From positions 538,079 through 602,078 of the forward strand of contig WBMW01005031.1 in assembly GCA_013396635.1 (NCBI GenBank): a stretch of 64,000 bases of DNA, read 5' to 3'. Below the pieces are notes generated by a model. It saw nothing but the letters and a program-made list of their open reading frames with translations. It had not been told where the DNA came from and ran no database searches. Position 1 is the stretch's first letter. Each line of letters begins with the position of its first letter. Source of the stretch: Penelope pileata (lineage: Eukaryota > Chordata > Aves > Galliformes > Cracidae). A program made the position numbers and the translations under genes. Shown in pieces: positions 37,201 through 49,900 of the stretch.

Positions 37201-38900
37201 AACATAAAATATGTACATGCTCCAGAAAATAATCCAGGCGGTTTTGAACCCTTTCACCAGGGACAGGGTAATTGATATGTCTGTTTCCCTAAAGTATTTT
37301 ACCCTCCCATCTGGCTGTAGTGCAGGAGATGGGATGGGGAGAATTGTGTGCTGGTGACAGTTAATGAATACTTTGTGTATGCCTTAAAGAAGAGAGCCCC
37401 TGGATTTTTTAAATCTCTTCTGTGTCACTTCAGGTCCCCAGACTGATCAGCATCTCTCAGACAAGGCTTTGTCATCGGATTGCGGCCAAAGCATATTTTG
37501 GCATACTCAATACCAACAATCTGCTACTCTGTGGATAAATAAACATTTGCATCATTGTGTATTTAAATACTAATCCTGAAAAGCATTAACTTCTATTTGC
37601 AAATGTCCTCAATGCCAATCTGGGTATTCCTGGTGTCGTCAAGACAGTTTTGCACTGAGCTCCCTTTCCCGGCATTTCACAGCATGCATGATTTCTGTCT
37701 GAGCATCATGTAATGCTTTGCCTTTTTAGGTTACAAATCCCAAAACAAACTATGTCTGTGCAGTTCAACTGCCTTTGCTGTCACAACTTTCATGCAACAT
37801 TAATAATGATCCCAGCTGGACAACAAATCTATAGATCATCTGATATTTTTGGATTGCTCTTTGCATTAAAATCAACCAAAAGCAGGTGGAACAATACACT
37901 GATGAGAGTAATAATTTTGTTATTGTATGTCTGCTGCATCCATACAATTTTCAAAGGGGTAAACTGGGCTTTTCCATTAGTAGGAATCATTCAACCGTAT
38001 CCCTCAAAACCTTGCAAAAGCCTAAATAAACCCACATCCATCTCTAGCTGGAGCTGATGCATGTGTTTCCCATTGAGATCACGGTGCCTTCTTTTGTTGT
38101 TTACAGGTAAATATTTTATAGTGGGTATAAAGAACCTGGAGAGAAGGGGATCAACATCAATCCTAGAGCACATTCAGATTCCCAGATACTGTCCTTGTGA
38201 GCCAGCAGTGCTGTGATCTTGTGTTGCTTTTTGTCCCTCCCTTTTAGCAACACTGCAATTGGGCTTGTTGTATCCTAGCATCTCTGTGGGACTGCGGGTT
38301 CATAAACCATAAAATGAATTATATTCACCCATTTCTTTAGTTTTATCATCTGTGGCAGATATCATACGGGAAATAACTTTGTGTAATAAGGAATCCAGGG
38401 CTGATGTTGTGTAAGTTGGAAATCATATGAGTGATGACTCTGCTCAGCTCGCTGTGTGTAGCCCAGACCAGTTTAGTGCAAAGCATTTGCAGAAGCAGAC
38501 CTGTTTGACCTCTGTCGTTTTCAGAAAGAGCTCTGAGTGGCTGTGTGGTACAGCAGGAACAGCCACAATGCTGGGAAGAGGGCCAGGTTGATGGAATGGT
38601 CTGAGCTGAGATGCAGGGACGTAAAAGATGTTCTCTTCTCTTCTTCCTTCTTTTCTTCCTTCCAGCACTTCAACTTTAGAGAATGAAAATGATGGTCAAC
38701 AGTGGAGAAGGAATTAAGTGCATTGAGTTAAGGAAGACAGTGGGAATGCCCAACGAAGGGCACACTTCAAAAGTGGAGACAGCAAAGATACCATTGAGCA
38801 CCACAGCTTTTAAGTGGAGGAATGACTCAGGCAATGAAAAGCAGTCCCTGCACACCTTGGAGCTTAGTATGTGCACAGTCCTGGTAGGGAACAAGCACTT
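22205..38900. other. Long repeat-poor non-coding interval
   Basis: In almost 17 kb I recognise no LINE, SINE or transposon and no gene. Low-complexity bits are short, such as a T-run near 25599 and A/T runs near 34110 and 31369. The part from about 30900 to 36400 is especially AT-rich and poor in open frames. It holds a 14-base palindrome of two forkhead-like sites at 30981-30994. Absence of repeats is judged by eye and old repeats may be missed. Confidence 0.45.
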
Positions 38901-38908
38901 GTGGACCT

Positions 38909-39384
38909 TTGAGAAAACTGTATAGGGTGCCCATGCCCAGTGCAGGTTGGGGACTGCAGGGCCTCTGTGGGCAGAGGCTGGAGCTGCCCCGTGTCGGACA
39001 CAGCTGATTCCATCTGGTTTCATCCAGCTCCAGGCCCCACTGCAGGGCACAGCTGAGCCCAGCTGCCAAGCTGGCGGCACCTTGGGGAAAACAGATTTCA
39101 GTGAGGGCACAGCGGGCACAGGCTGAGGAGGAGGCCCCGAGACAGGGAGAAGCAGCAGCAGGGCCCCAGGCCCAAGGAGGAAGAGCGCAGGAAGGGCTCC
39201 AGGCTTCCAGCAGGGATTGCCCTGCAGCCCTGCAGAGCCCACCTAGAGCAGATCTCCACCCTGCAGCCCAGAGAGGGCCCACGCTGCAGCAGAGGGGCAT
39301 TTCCTGAAAGAGCTGTGGCTGTGCGGAGCCCTGTGGGAGCAGGGTGTTCCTGAAGGGCTGCAGCCTGAGGCACGGCCCTGCTGG
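38909..39384 (-). repeat. GC-rich dispersed repeat, copy C (most complete)
   Basis: Read on the minus strand this copy joins the parts seen separately in copies A (39230-39384) and B (38909-39227), about 475 bases in all. It lacks the CR1-like tail of copy B: its minus-strand 3' similarity ends at the TTTTCTC block near 38911. The sequence is GC-rich with few CpG-dense parts, unlike its AT-rich flanks. Open frames of 157 and 188 codons overlap in different frames on the same strand. Copies B and C both stay open in more than one frame, which points to stop-poor composition rather than a conserved protein. It may be the body of a non-autonomous element, an LTR, or part of an untranslated region; I cannot name the family. 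Confidence 0.75.
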
Positions 39385-39389
39385 AACTC

Positions 39390-40150
39390 TCCTCCCATTA
39401 GCCCTTGCACATTGGGAAAGGCAAGTGTGTCAGGGGCATTTGGACTGGCTTGTTCACGCAGTCTGGACTCCAAATAGGATCTGATGTGAAGAATGGGATT
39501 TAATATGAAGTCAGAGTGAAATATTCCAATTTGACCTCTGCATACACAACGCTATGTTGTGCCATGACTTTGCTGTTGAGGGCTGGTCCAGTGCAGCAAA
39601 GTCAAACACTGAACTCCAGTATTCAAGTGCTAAAGTAATGAAAAGCTTATGTCCTAATATGATATAACTTACACTAGTTCTTGGAGTATGAGAGCTTGGA
39701 AGCACAGTAGCTTGTGTAGAAGCCTGAATTCCCTTTTGTTCCTACATTATACTTAATCCTGAGTATTTCCCTTGGTCTCCAGGCATTATTCCAGCTGTTT
39801 ATCATGAGCAGAATCACACCATCCTTATTGACCAAGCCAAAATCATCCAAGATTTTATAGGCTAAGACTAGCACTTCAGTTTATAACTGGAAGGTAAATG
39901 GCAGGCAGTGAGGATTGTGGATTTCTAATCTTACCGTGTCCCCAGTGAACAGCTACACTTAATAATCAAGCTGCATTCTGCCTTTCTCCAGCGCCTGAGC
40001 AGTCCCAGCGCAGGGCCCCACGTGGAGCATCTTCCAGCAGCCTCACTAATTTAGTTAAACGGGTGGAGGAGCTGGTCAGTTAAAAAAAAGAAAAAACAAA
40101 AAAAACATGCCGTGTGTTGCTGTATATGATTTGGGTATTAAGGGTGGGAT
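39390..40150. other. Non-coding stretch, no gene recognised
   Basis: Apart from an A-rich low-complexity tract at about 40082-40107 I see nothing in it. Confidence 0.5.
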
Positions 40151-40182
40151 TAGAATTTACAACAGTCAAGACTCTTCAATAT

Positions 40183-40203
40183 ATTTGCATAAATTATGCA
40201 AAT
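40183..40203. promoter_or_regulatory. Palindromic pair of POU octamer motifs
   Basis: The arms ATTTGCATAA (40183-40192) and TTATGCAAAT (40194-40203) are exact reverse complements around a single A. Each arm contains a perfect octamer (ATTTGCAT / ATGCAAAT), the classical site of OCT/POU-domain factors. Under a uniform model only about 0.06 exact repeats of this arm length and spacer are expected in 64 kb, somewhat more in AT-rich DNA. The surrounding 40150-40420 is AT-rich with several TAAT cores. An enhancer or conserved element is possible, but no expression evidence exists here. Confidence 0.4.
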
Positions 40204-40424
40204 GTCCTTGGAAAAATATTGGTATATATTAAACATGAACACTGTAATTTGTGGTACAATCCTTTACACTGGGGGAATTTCTAGATGAATGCTAGTTTAG
40301 TTTATTTTGAAAATGTGTATTGTAAATATTTGTATAATTGGCCAAACATGCAAGGCTAATTATTGTTTAATTTCCATTGCATAGCTCAATTCTTAGAGTA
40401 ATTGCTGGACAAACCTTAATTGAT

Positions 40425-43400
40425 CAGTTTACTTTTTTTGAAGGCATTATTAAAGCTACCTTTCCCTGGGAAATCCTCATTTCTAAGAGAAGTATATGTA
40501 GCATACAGAAAACGTCCCAGGCGCCATCACAGTGCATGCAGTTTGGGGAAAAAGCACTGCCAGCCCAAGGAGGGATTCTCACAAGCCAGTGCTAAAGGTG
40601 TTCAGCCAAGCGGTGTGGAAAACAGCTGCTCCAGCAGTGAGTGACTCTGAAATATACAAGGGCCTGTCAGGGCCTGGGAATGGCTGAGCAAAGAGCAGGA
40701 GCCACAGCTGCCTGGGAACGTGTGCGGAGGATGTAGAAGGGGGGGAGGTAAAAGCTGTATTTTCTGTGTAGGAGCAGCCTGAGCTGCATAACTTTACTTA
40801 AAATGTAAGGTTGCGAGGAGCTTCACCAAGGAAACGATACTTTCTCTGGCAGAGTCAACAGAAAAATATTCCAACTATTTCAGTGGGGGCAGCACGTTAC
40901 CTGAAAACTTTAGGTCATCTTTAGGTCATATTTCTCTAACATAAGGCTCCACTGTTCTTTGTATGTGTATGCGTGCATATATACCTGCTAAAATTTTCAG
41001 AGGCAGTATATTAGGGATTCTACTTAGTATTTTCTGTGGTAGTATTGTTTCCAAGTTATTTTATTCCTTTAAATGAATTTTTCTAAAACCACAGAGCTCG
41101 AAAGTCGGTGCTGTGCAGGAAGTTACATGGTTTACTTGTGATGTTCATAAGATTAGCCCATGGATTAAAAGTTGTAAACCTGTTAATTCATGCCACCACA
41201 ACCTTCCTATCAAAATGCAGCATTCTCATCCCAAATGGCCTTACAAAAAGGAAATTAACACTAGGAAATCTATTTATTTATTTTCTGATTCTCAGAAGTA
41301 GAAGAATCATTTTTGCGAAAATAAACAGGGAGAAAAAATCAATCTGAGCCAAGAAGCAAGCATGAAATGCTTTAGCCCAACCGGATAAAATGAGATATAA
41401 GCAACAGAAAACAGACTTATCACAGAAAATGTTAAGCAACTTTATCTCTTTTTGTTGCTAGCAGCTCCATCTGTTATACACAGTAAAAATACTGAAACAA
41501 GAAAAGCAAACACAGCAACAATCAACTTTATTTATTGAAATAAAGATGCATAAAACAGCACTCCTACATCAAAATGTCCTAGAGGAAGAAAACTAATCTC
41601 ACCAGGCAAGGTTTCCCAGTACTGAAAGAACTGTGAAGGGAGTTGCTGGAGGCAAAGTACTGCTGCTTTGTAGGAAGTGATACACCCTGAGATACAGAGG
41701 GCAGGAGAATTTCTAACACACCAGAGGCTTTCTATAAAGTATTCCAGTTTGCATTTTCTTTAGCAATATTAGAGACTGTGGTGATTATGTTCTCTTTTCA
41801 TGAAATGAGCTGTTCTGAAAGTATAGTGGTCAAAGTGGTTTGCCCTTTCCCTAGATTATAAAGTGAGAATCCATTTTGATGGTTAATCATTAAATGGAGC
41901 CCTTCGCATTTTCAGGAACAGTACGTTTCCTGAAAGAAACAGTGGCTGAAATGAAATGCCATGTATTCAAGTGACCTTGTCTTGCAAATATGCTGACAGT
42001 TATGTAAGCAATGGCACATGTGAATCAGGTACTGTCTTAAGCCGCTGGGACCATTTTATTTGCAAATAATGAAATGGCACCATTGATGCCTTAGGAAACA
42101 GGCTTCTGGTTTTGTGCAGGATGTTATCTAAGTTACCTAAAATATGATTTCTGTTGTGTGCTTGTGGTAACACTGTTTGTTCCATTCCTAAACAACTAAC
42201 CTAAACTGGAGATCCATTTATGATGTAATCATACCACTGCAATAATTTTGTAATCATACAAAAATAAAAATTTTTGGTTGCCTGGAAATAAGGAGTAGAC
42301 ACTCTTAAGTGAACAGACTGATTCAGCTCCCTTCTCCAGCACTGTTGAACAGGGGTTGCAGAAGCTGTAATAAGCATTGATACTTTCATTTGCAGCACCA
42401 GTTGTGGATTCTCTAAACCAAGGATTTGAATCAGATCAAAACTTTGCCCAAAGCAAAAGTCAGACCTACAGACAAATGCATCACTGTATTTGATTCAGGC
42501 AACTTCCCATCTTCTCATTAAATACAAAAAAACTCTTCTTCCTGCCAACCAGTTCCTTTCGCATCCAGTCATGATCAGAGCTTTTATAAAATACAGTGCA
42601 CAGTTATGCTGAAGTTTATGGCCATCTGCTCAGCTGAAAAAAATTTGCATTTTTTCATAGAAATGTGCGCCCAAAGAGAAGCGTATAACTTAAGTATTTG
42701 CAGGACTAGTGCTTGTGTGTTGATGTTTGTACAGAAAGTTTTTAAAAAGACACTCTGAAATGTTCAGAGTTCCAATATAAAGTGCAAGAATACACTGAAT
42801 TAGTTAGCTGCACCACCAGCTGTGGTTGTGTGTGTGGATATGTATATGTTTCTGTGCAAATTGCTTTAAAACAGGAAATAACAAGGGTCGAGGCTCTGCT
42901 CCACCATGCAGCTGACTGACCCTGATAACTTTGATGACAAATCCATTATGTTTCAATGTAGGACTCAGGTTCAATCTTGCAGTCAGGTATCAGCTCCCTA
43001 CACCTGCAGGATGTTTAGCTGAAGACATGTTGTGCTTCTGCTAGGCTTCTGGCCCTGGCTCATGATGATTGTGCAGAGGACTCACGAGTCATATTGTGAA
43101 TGAACTCCAGCCTGATTTCTTTGTGATTTGATTACAGCTTCAAGAGGCTATAAAGCTATTGTTGTGCTCATAAACTGAACAGCACCATGGCACAGGGCTT
43201 GTGCTCTATCTTGCAGGTAGCCATATTATAAAATAATCAGCATGCTCCTTAGCCTGGTTTGGCCCACACTAACGAGTTCTCTGCCAGGAATTGCTCTGGC
43301 ATGATATGGGACCAACATGGAAAACCAGATGTGGGTTTGACCACCTTGTGCTGGGACCAGGAGCGTGGAGGAGGGAATTTAGCTATATGGAAGTAAATGC

Positions 43401-44435
43401 TGTGATACTAACTACTCTACTTGCTAGGGCCAGGGAGTGGCCCCTGGCCTGTTTTGATTACAGATGTGATCTGAATAATGTGAGGCCAGCGTTTCTGCAT
43501 GCAGTTTGTTCATCACTAAGCCTTGAAACTTTAAATAAAAAACAACATAAGTAAAAGCTCAAAGAAGTTGAAGTTTTGTTCCCTTAATACTTCGCCTCTG
43601 CACCTGCCTGAGTAAATCCAAATGACTTCTTACCTTCCCTCACATCAACACTGGGGCTGCACTTATTCCCATCATAACTTAAGGAACTGTTCTGTGCTTT
43701 GGAGAGAATGAAGCTAATGAACTAGCTTTGTTGCCAGGGTTTCATTTATCTTTTTCAGCTCAAGGAAGATACTGAGAAACACAAAAGTGCCATCTTGCTC
43801 CAATAGTCTTTATGCTCATAAAATTGGGAGCACTGCTCATGTCAAGTACTGTGGCTGGTCCTTGGCAGCATAGATCTGTCTGAGCGTGCATAAGTCATAG
43901 AGGTTGTTGAGACCATCACCTCTTCTCTCCATTTCAAATGTGAAAGCACATTTTTCTCATGCCTGCCTGGTATGTCTGAGCTTTATGGGTAACCCTGCTG
44001 CCCTGGCTCTAAGAGTTTGGATGATGTGTTTGATGTTTCTTTGTTTCATTTTCCCAACTGTCATTGATGCCTGGTCACCACAAAAGAGTGAACCAGAGAT
44101 TTCCTGTGAGATCAGTGCTCCATGCAAATCTTCTTGGAGTTGATTTCATAGATTTACATAATTTTCTGCATTAACCTGTGTATAGCAAACTCCAGTTTTG
44201 TAGGGATAGGTTTAAGCTTGTCTCATGCATCCACACCAGAGGAAATCTTCCTTCATATGTTGATGAACTTGTGATAATTGAGTCCAATTAACCATGCTGT
44301 TGTGTAGGTGAGACAGGCAGATAACTGGTGCTGGTGCTTGTGACTCTGTCCCCAGGTTGAACCTGTAGTGAGGTGCCTGTGGAGAAACATCTCCCACGTT
44401 GGAAGCTTATGGGATCCCGTCTGTATCTAATGAAG
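40425..44435. other. Non-coding stretch, no gene recognised
   Basis: No gene or clear repeat. Short TG-rich sequence lies near 42823-42850. Open frames (up to 87 codons) lack recognisable motifs. Confidence 0.5.
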
Positions 44436-44437
44436 GA

Positions 44438-44796
44438 TAATCACAGAATCCTTAGAGTTGGAAGGGACCTTTAAAGGTCATCTAGCTCAACTCCCCTGCA
44501 ATGTACAGGGACACCTACAGCTAGATCAGGTTGCTCAGAGCCTGTCCAGCCTGACTTTGAATATCTCCAGGGATGGGGCTTCCACCACCTCTCTGGGCAA
44601 CCTGTTCCAGTGCCTCACCACCCCTACTGTGAAAAACTTTTCCTTATATGCAGACTAAATCCCCTCTCTTTTAGTTTGAAACCATTTCCCCTTGTCCTAT
44701 CATCACAGACCGTGCTAAAGAGTCTGTCCCCCTCTTTCTTGTAGCCCCCTTTTAGATACTGAAAGGCAGCTATCAGATCACCTCAGAGCCTTCTCA
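44438..44796 (-). mobile_element. CR1 LINE 3' end, antisense
   Basis: On the minus strand this ends in a CR1 3' terminus: TCACAGAATC then GAGTTGGAAGGGACC (plus-strand 44441-44469), the usual reverse-complement signature. Preceding it are the CR1 ORF2 C-terminal blocks seen in reverse complement as GGGCAACCTGTTCCAGTGCC (44594-44613) and CTTGTCCTATCATC. It is truncated at its 5' side near 44796, leaving about 360 bases. A 66-codon plus-strand open frame here is the antisense of CR1. Confidence 0.94.
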
Positions 44797-44799
44797 ACT

Positions 44800-46850
44800 C
44801 AATCCTAATAATCTTAAGTAAAATTTTCAGTGAATCTTCTCTGTTTTACTTGAAAATTCTGGGTTTGTATGGTACCCCAGTGGTAAGAATCCCATTTGCA
44901 CAAACACTCTCCTTCATTCCAGTTAAAGTATCCACCATGCTACATTTTCATATCTTTATCATTCATAAAGGATGTGTATGGTCCTGAGGTGCTGTCCTCA
45001 TGAACTCTCTGTGACAGGTTTGTAAATTGATTTCTTCATTTTCTGCTGTGGTTAACATTGATTTCCTGACACAACTAACCACTACAATATGATTTTGGTT
45101 TTCCTGTTGTGATTGGATGAACTCTAACCCATTCACATGGATATCTTCTATCTGCGTAGGAGCAAGCCTGTCTCTGTAGGTGCCTAGTTTGGCTTAGTGC
45201 AGCTCATATGCAAGGCTAGTGGTGAGAGAAGCTGCAGCTCCATTAGAAATATACAATTCCACCACTACTTTGTTGGTTCCTTTTACGTACAACAAAGGCT
45301 ATACCAATTCTTCCGTCTTTCCTCCTCACAAACTCAAAACTTGGCTTATTTGTTCCTTTCCCTGTGGTGGAAACAACCCTCGAGGCATACGCTAGTAAGC
45401 ATCTTCAAGCTATGGTACTGCTCTTGGAGGCCTGTCTGACATTTGTAGATAATTCACATTTACAAGTGCGTATAAAAGGAACTCACGCTAGAGACAGAAG
45501 GACTCGTGGTGTTCAGAACTGGCTTTATGTTTTGCTTTGTTTATTGAATCAGTTCATGTGTCCCTGAATTTTGACCGCTCTTTCTGTCATTGCTAATCCA
45601 GCATCTTTGGGTCAAGTTCTGTTTCCCTCTGTCATGTACAGCTTTTGAAGTCTTCCATCACTAATACTATACAGCTGCACTGAAGTGAGTTCTCCGAGAC
45701 ATTTCTAAATACATATTCATTTTGCTTTTTAGCTGTGCCAGGTATTAATCTCCTGTTTCATTTCCTTATTCTGTTACGAAATTTGAGAATGTTTACAATG
45801 CTGCCTTGTTTGGGGCATGCAGAGATCTTTTACAGGTCTTGTAGACTTATGGTTCCTGCTTTCTTAGATTGGAACAAGACACTTCATAGGGTGTTAACTT
45901 TTACTGCCACAGATAGTGAGGAAAATTGCTTTCTGTTTATCTTTATGTGTAATCTTATTTGCGAGAAAATAGTGGCTCAACCTTTTTAACCTTCTGAACT
46001 TCTGTATGTTTTTAGGCAGTTGCTATGTTTCACTGTCTTTCTTTTCTTCTCATCAACCTGCTCATGAAGTGTTATCTTCTTTTCCCAAACAGAATTTCAT
46101 TCTCCAAATTACTGGGACTGAATGCAAAATAGAATGGAATGCAAAATATTTAATCTCTGTGTTAGTAACAAACTCATTCAACTATCATTGGTTACAGTGA
46201 GTGCTGAATATGCAACATGAGAGTTTTTTTAAACAATGGATCTAGTTTGGGGAATGTGAAATATCTGTTACTTTCTTTTTACTTCAAGTTTCTGCTTGGG
46301 CTCACAGTTAAGTCAATCAACTTTGCAGATGGAAATACCAGTAAAAATGCAAAACTAAAGTACGGCTTCTTATATGCAAAATTAACAGTAGGTTTTAATC
46401 AGGCTTATCTTTTTCAGTCTCTGGTTTTTTAAAACTCATTTTGCTACTCTGTCCATTTATGTTATACTTAAAGCTAACTGAATACTCATAGATTGTGTAC
46501 ATCATAGAATATCACAGATCAGATGCTCTGCAGATGTAAATCAAGACAGATTCAGTGGTGTCTACAGAGCAGTATTAGTTTATTAATCAATATATCAACT
46601 AGAAATCTGTCACTTTATATGCGGAGGTGCATTCATACATGTAAGAACTATAGATAGCCTACATATCCTATGTATCAGTGGTCATTAGGTTGTAAAGTTC
46701 CTTACACTCAAAGAGGAGAATTGATAGATGAGGTACAATAAGTGATTATGTAGAACAGTGCATAATACAGAACATTTACTGCATAATTGACAGCACAGAT
46801 CAGCTGGACAAATTAAACAGAGACTGCTCCACAAAAAGTTGAATCCTGAG
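44800..46850. other. Non-coding stretch, no gene recognised
   Basis: AT-rich DNA with short frames only. An ATCATAGAATATCACAGAT word at about 46500 is slightly CR1-end-like but too short to call. Confidence 0.5.
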
Positions 46851-46854
46851 AAGG

Positions 46855-46898
46855 GATGTGCATGTGTTTGTGTATGTATATACATGTGTGTGTGTGCA
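46855..46898. repeat. (TG)n-type simple repeat
   Basis: Imperfect alternating TG/TA sequence including a clean TGTGTGTGTGTG run near 46885-46896. Related alternating purine-pyrimidine sequence continues loosely to about 46960. Confidence 0.85.
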
Positions 46899-46964
46899 AG
46901 TAGAACTTTAGATACATTTAGGTGTGCCTACACGTACATGTGTGCTATGCAATATATGCATAAT

Positions 46965-49900
46965 ATCAAGTAGAATATACAGCTGAACTGAGGACATGAA
47001 CAGGAGCATACAAACGTGAAAACAGCTGTCTCCAACGAATCCCTTGCTTCTCCTGACTGCAGGTTGCCAATGTTTCCTAGAGACTGCACAAGGTACAAGA
47101 TTGTGCATTATTAAGGAGGAAGGAACATGAATCCCTCATGAGGATTCAACATGAATGTGCTCGTTAAAGAGAGAGGTTGATGATGCCTATGCTTGAATGC
47201 TTTATAAAACTGCACATACTGAAATCTCACACTTTTCTTTACCTGTATAGTACAACCTGCACTGAGCAATTCAATCCTGCAAAACATCTGTGGCAAGGCA
47301 CCTCGTTTAATTTAAGTAATCATCTTGCCAGGCTTTTTGCAAGGCATTTCATGTTAAATACAATGAGCTCTTCAGCTTTCTTCCTGAAACCATCAGCAAG
47401 CACTACTAAACACTCCACTGCCCGCATTTATTGGAGGATATTCATCAGTTATATTGTGGAATACATAACAAAAAATACCAGGAGACTTCTGATCCTCCAT
47501 GTAAGCAAACAGGGTCTTTAGCATTTGCCATTTTCAAGGATGTTCATGGTACCCCCCGGCCCGTGTATGGAGGAGGAGAGATTGTGGAACAACTACAACT
47601 TAGCAGCTGTTTCCTAAGGTGCTTTTCGCATGCTGCTGAGAAAATTAAATAGCCATTTTGAGTGTGATAAAACTGACACTTTACTTCCATGGCTGAAACA
47701 CTTCTTGACCTGTGAGATTTGTTTGTGCCCAGGGTCACTCCTTGTCATGTGCAGGTGCAATTGTAAAGGGTTTTCTGCCTAGCTGTTACCAAGACAGTGG
47801 TTCCGCTGACTAATCGGTGAGCTTCTGAAATTGCTGGTGTTTTTTTTTTTGTACTTTTCGTGCTTGGAGATTAAGCTGAGCAGAATGACAGCCCTTGATC
47901 TGCTCTCTGTTCAACATGAGGGAGGCAAATTAACACAAACGTGGGTGGAAAAATCAAGAACTGAAATCTAAATCAAGAAGAAAGGCAGCCTTTGAGATGG
48001 GCTGATAACAAGTCGTACAGCGGGTTATTAGCAGTTAGGCAAGGAGGACAGAGCAGCATCAGAAAGGCATCTCCCCCTTGTCAGCAAGCATCTGCATTTG
48101 TTGGTTTTGTCTGATACGATCACCCCTCCCTGCTGCTGTGCTAAGGGACCTCAGACCTGCTGACTCTAGAGTTTGCTATCTCCACCACTAGATTTGGTGT
48201 CCTAAAGCCACTGAGCACCTGTGGATACGATATCATGTTTACGTGCTGGACTAAACATTTTCTTCCTTCCTAGAAGTTGATTTATCTAGCAGAGACAGAG
48301 CAAAAAAACTTCAGTATTGCAAAGGTGCTAATGGGCTACAAAAATAAATTAGTATCAAGAGAGAAAGTACATCAAGTCAGGAAAAGCTGAAATACTTCAA
48401 GAATGAGTTTAAAACATTAATAAAGATGGAAGAAAATGCATGAAGAAAATGCTTTACGGAGTGAGGGAGTTAACAGAGAAGTAACTCACTACTGACACAG
48501 AGATAAGCCACTTAGGCTGTCAGCTCATGATGTATTCATCAAGTCATCTCAGCTTAGATATGCTCAGTAAACCTTTACTTCTTAGAGCTTTTACCATCTA
48601 TGCAGTCTGTTTTGGCTGTTTTTTGAATCTCCCCCTAATTTCAGAAGAGTTAGAAAGAAGGATCTAGTCCAGTCTGTGACCTGGGTGTTTATTTTGTAGC
48701 TAGAGGTCACCTTTATACCGGAACTGCACCCTTATCAAGCTAAATGCTTTTTTTTTTTTTTCCCTCAGATGTTAAAGCTTTGGCATGATGAGACAACCTG
48801 AGTTGAAAGCTCACACTGAAGAGAATGACATAATGGGCAGCATACAAGCAGAAAAAATATGTAGTATCTATTTTTTCCCATGACTAGAACCACATTTTGT
48901 TTATGGTCACTGGAAGCAACCAGCACCACTCAGTGGTAATAGTAGTGATGGCTCTTCAAGCATCCAAGCACAGCTGCTGGACGAGGTAAATTGTCGTGGT
49001 GTCTAGGTTTTCATAGCAGGCACAGACTTCCCTTGCAGTAAAACAAAGTGAATGTATACTTATTGAGTAACTTAGAGCTGTCTTCTTCTGTCAGAGTGTA
49101 TTAAAAGGATGGAGAGAGCTGCAGCAGTGACTAGTGGAAACAGTGGAATCTGCACACACTCAGTTCTGTAGGTGACCCTCTCAAGTGAAATAATCTCTAA
49201 GGTGCAACAGTCACAACTGTATGAAAGGATGAGGGTGTGTCTGGCCAATGCAGCTATGGTTTTCTTGTGTTCCTTGTTATCATCACTCAGTGACAGCAAA
49301 TGCAGTCAGCGCTGCTTAAAAATCACTGGCAGCCACGTGATAACTAGGGAGATGTCGACGCTTCAAAGGTGTGTGTGTCAACTAAAATTTGGTGCTCTCT
49401 TTTAGCCAGCCTGCTTTGGATTTATAAGTAGAACATGAGGGGAGGATAGCAATCACGTTGATGTAATATTTACCACTCTTAGTGGGATAAAATGTTGTGC
49501 AGCTACAGAGCTTTTTACTTAAGAATCTCAGCTACCACCAGGAATTTCCTTAAAACCTGTGATCTGTGTTAGGCAACTGAATAAGCTTTTGCAGTAAGAT
49601 AAGCCCAGTTTTGTTAACGTGCATAGCATTTCTCACGCAGGGAAGAATTGCAGACACAGAGTTTACCTGTTTGTCTCTGGTTATCTTCAAGGATCATGGA
49701 ACTCAATGGTAACAGTCACACTAGCATAATCATAATATAACTCCAAGGTAAAATGTTTTGTGCTTACCAGATTGAGAGACGCAGTAGCTCCAGTCCAAAC
49801 TTGTCTGCAACCAGCATTCAGTAAGATTTATCTTTACTTGCTGGCATAACTCCTGCAGTGACCTCCAAACAAGAGCCAAAATACTGTTCTCCTGCATGTG

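Noticed and set aside
38676..39300. 188- and 157-codon minus-strand frames with leucine/proline-rich products
   Set aside because: Both lie in repeat copy C in different frames. Copies B and C are open in more than one frame, and the similarity is at DNA level (including an indel), so this is a repeat, not a gene family.
47790..47815. CAGTGGTTCCGCTGAC, similar to a hAT-Charlie left terminus
   Set aside because: Only the first ten bases fit, and no matching right terminus or duplication was found nearby.
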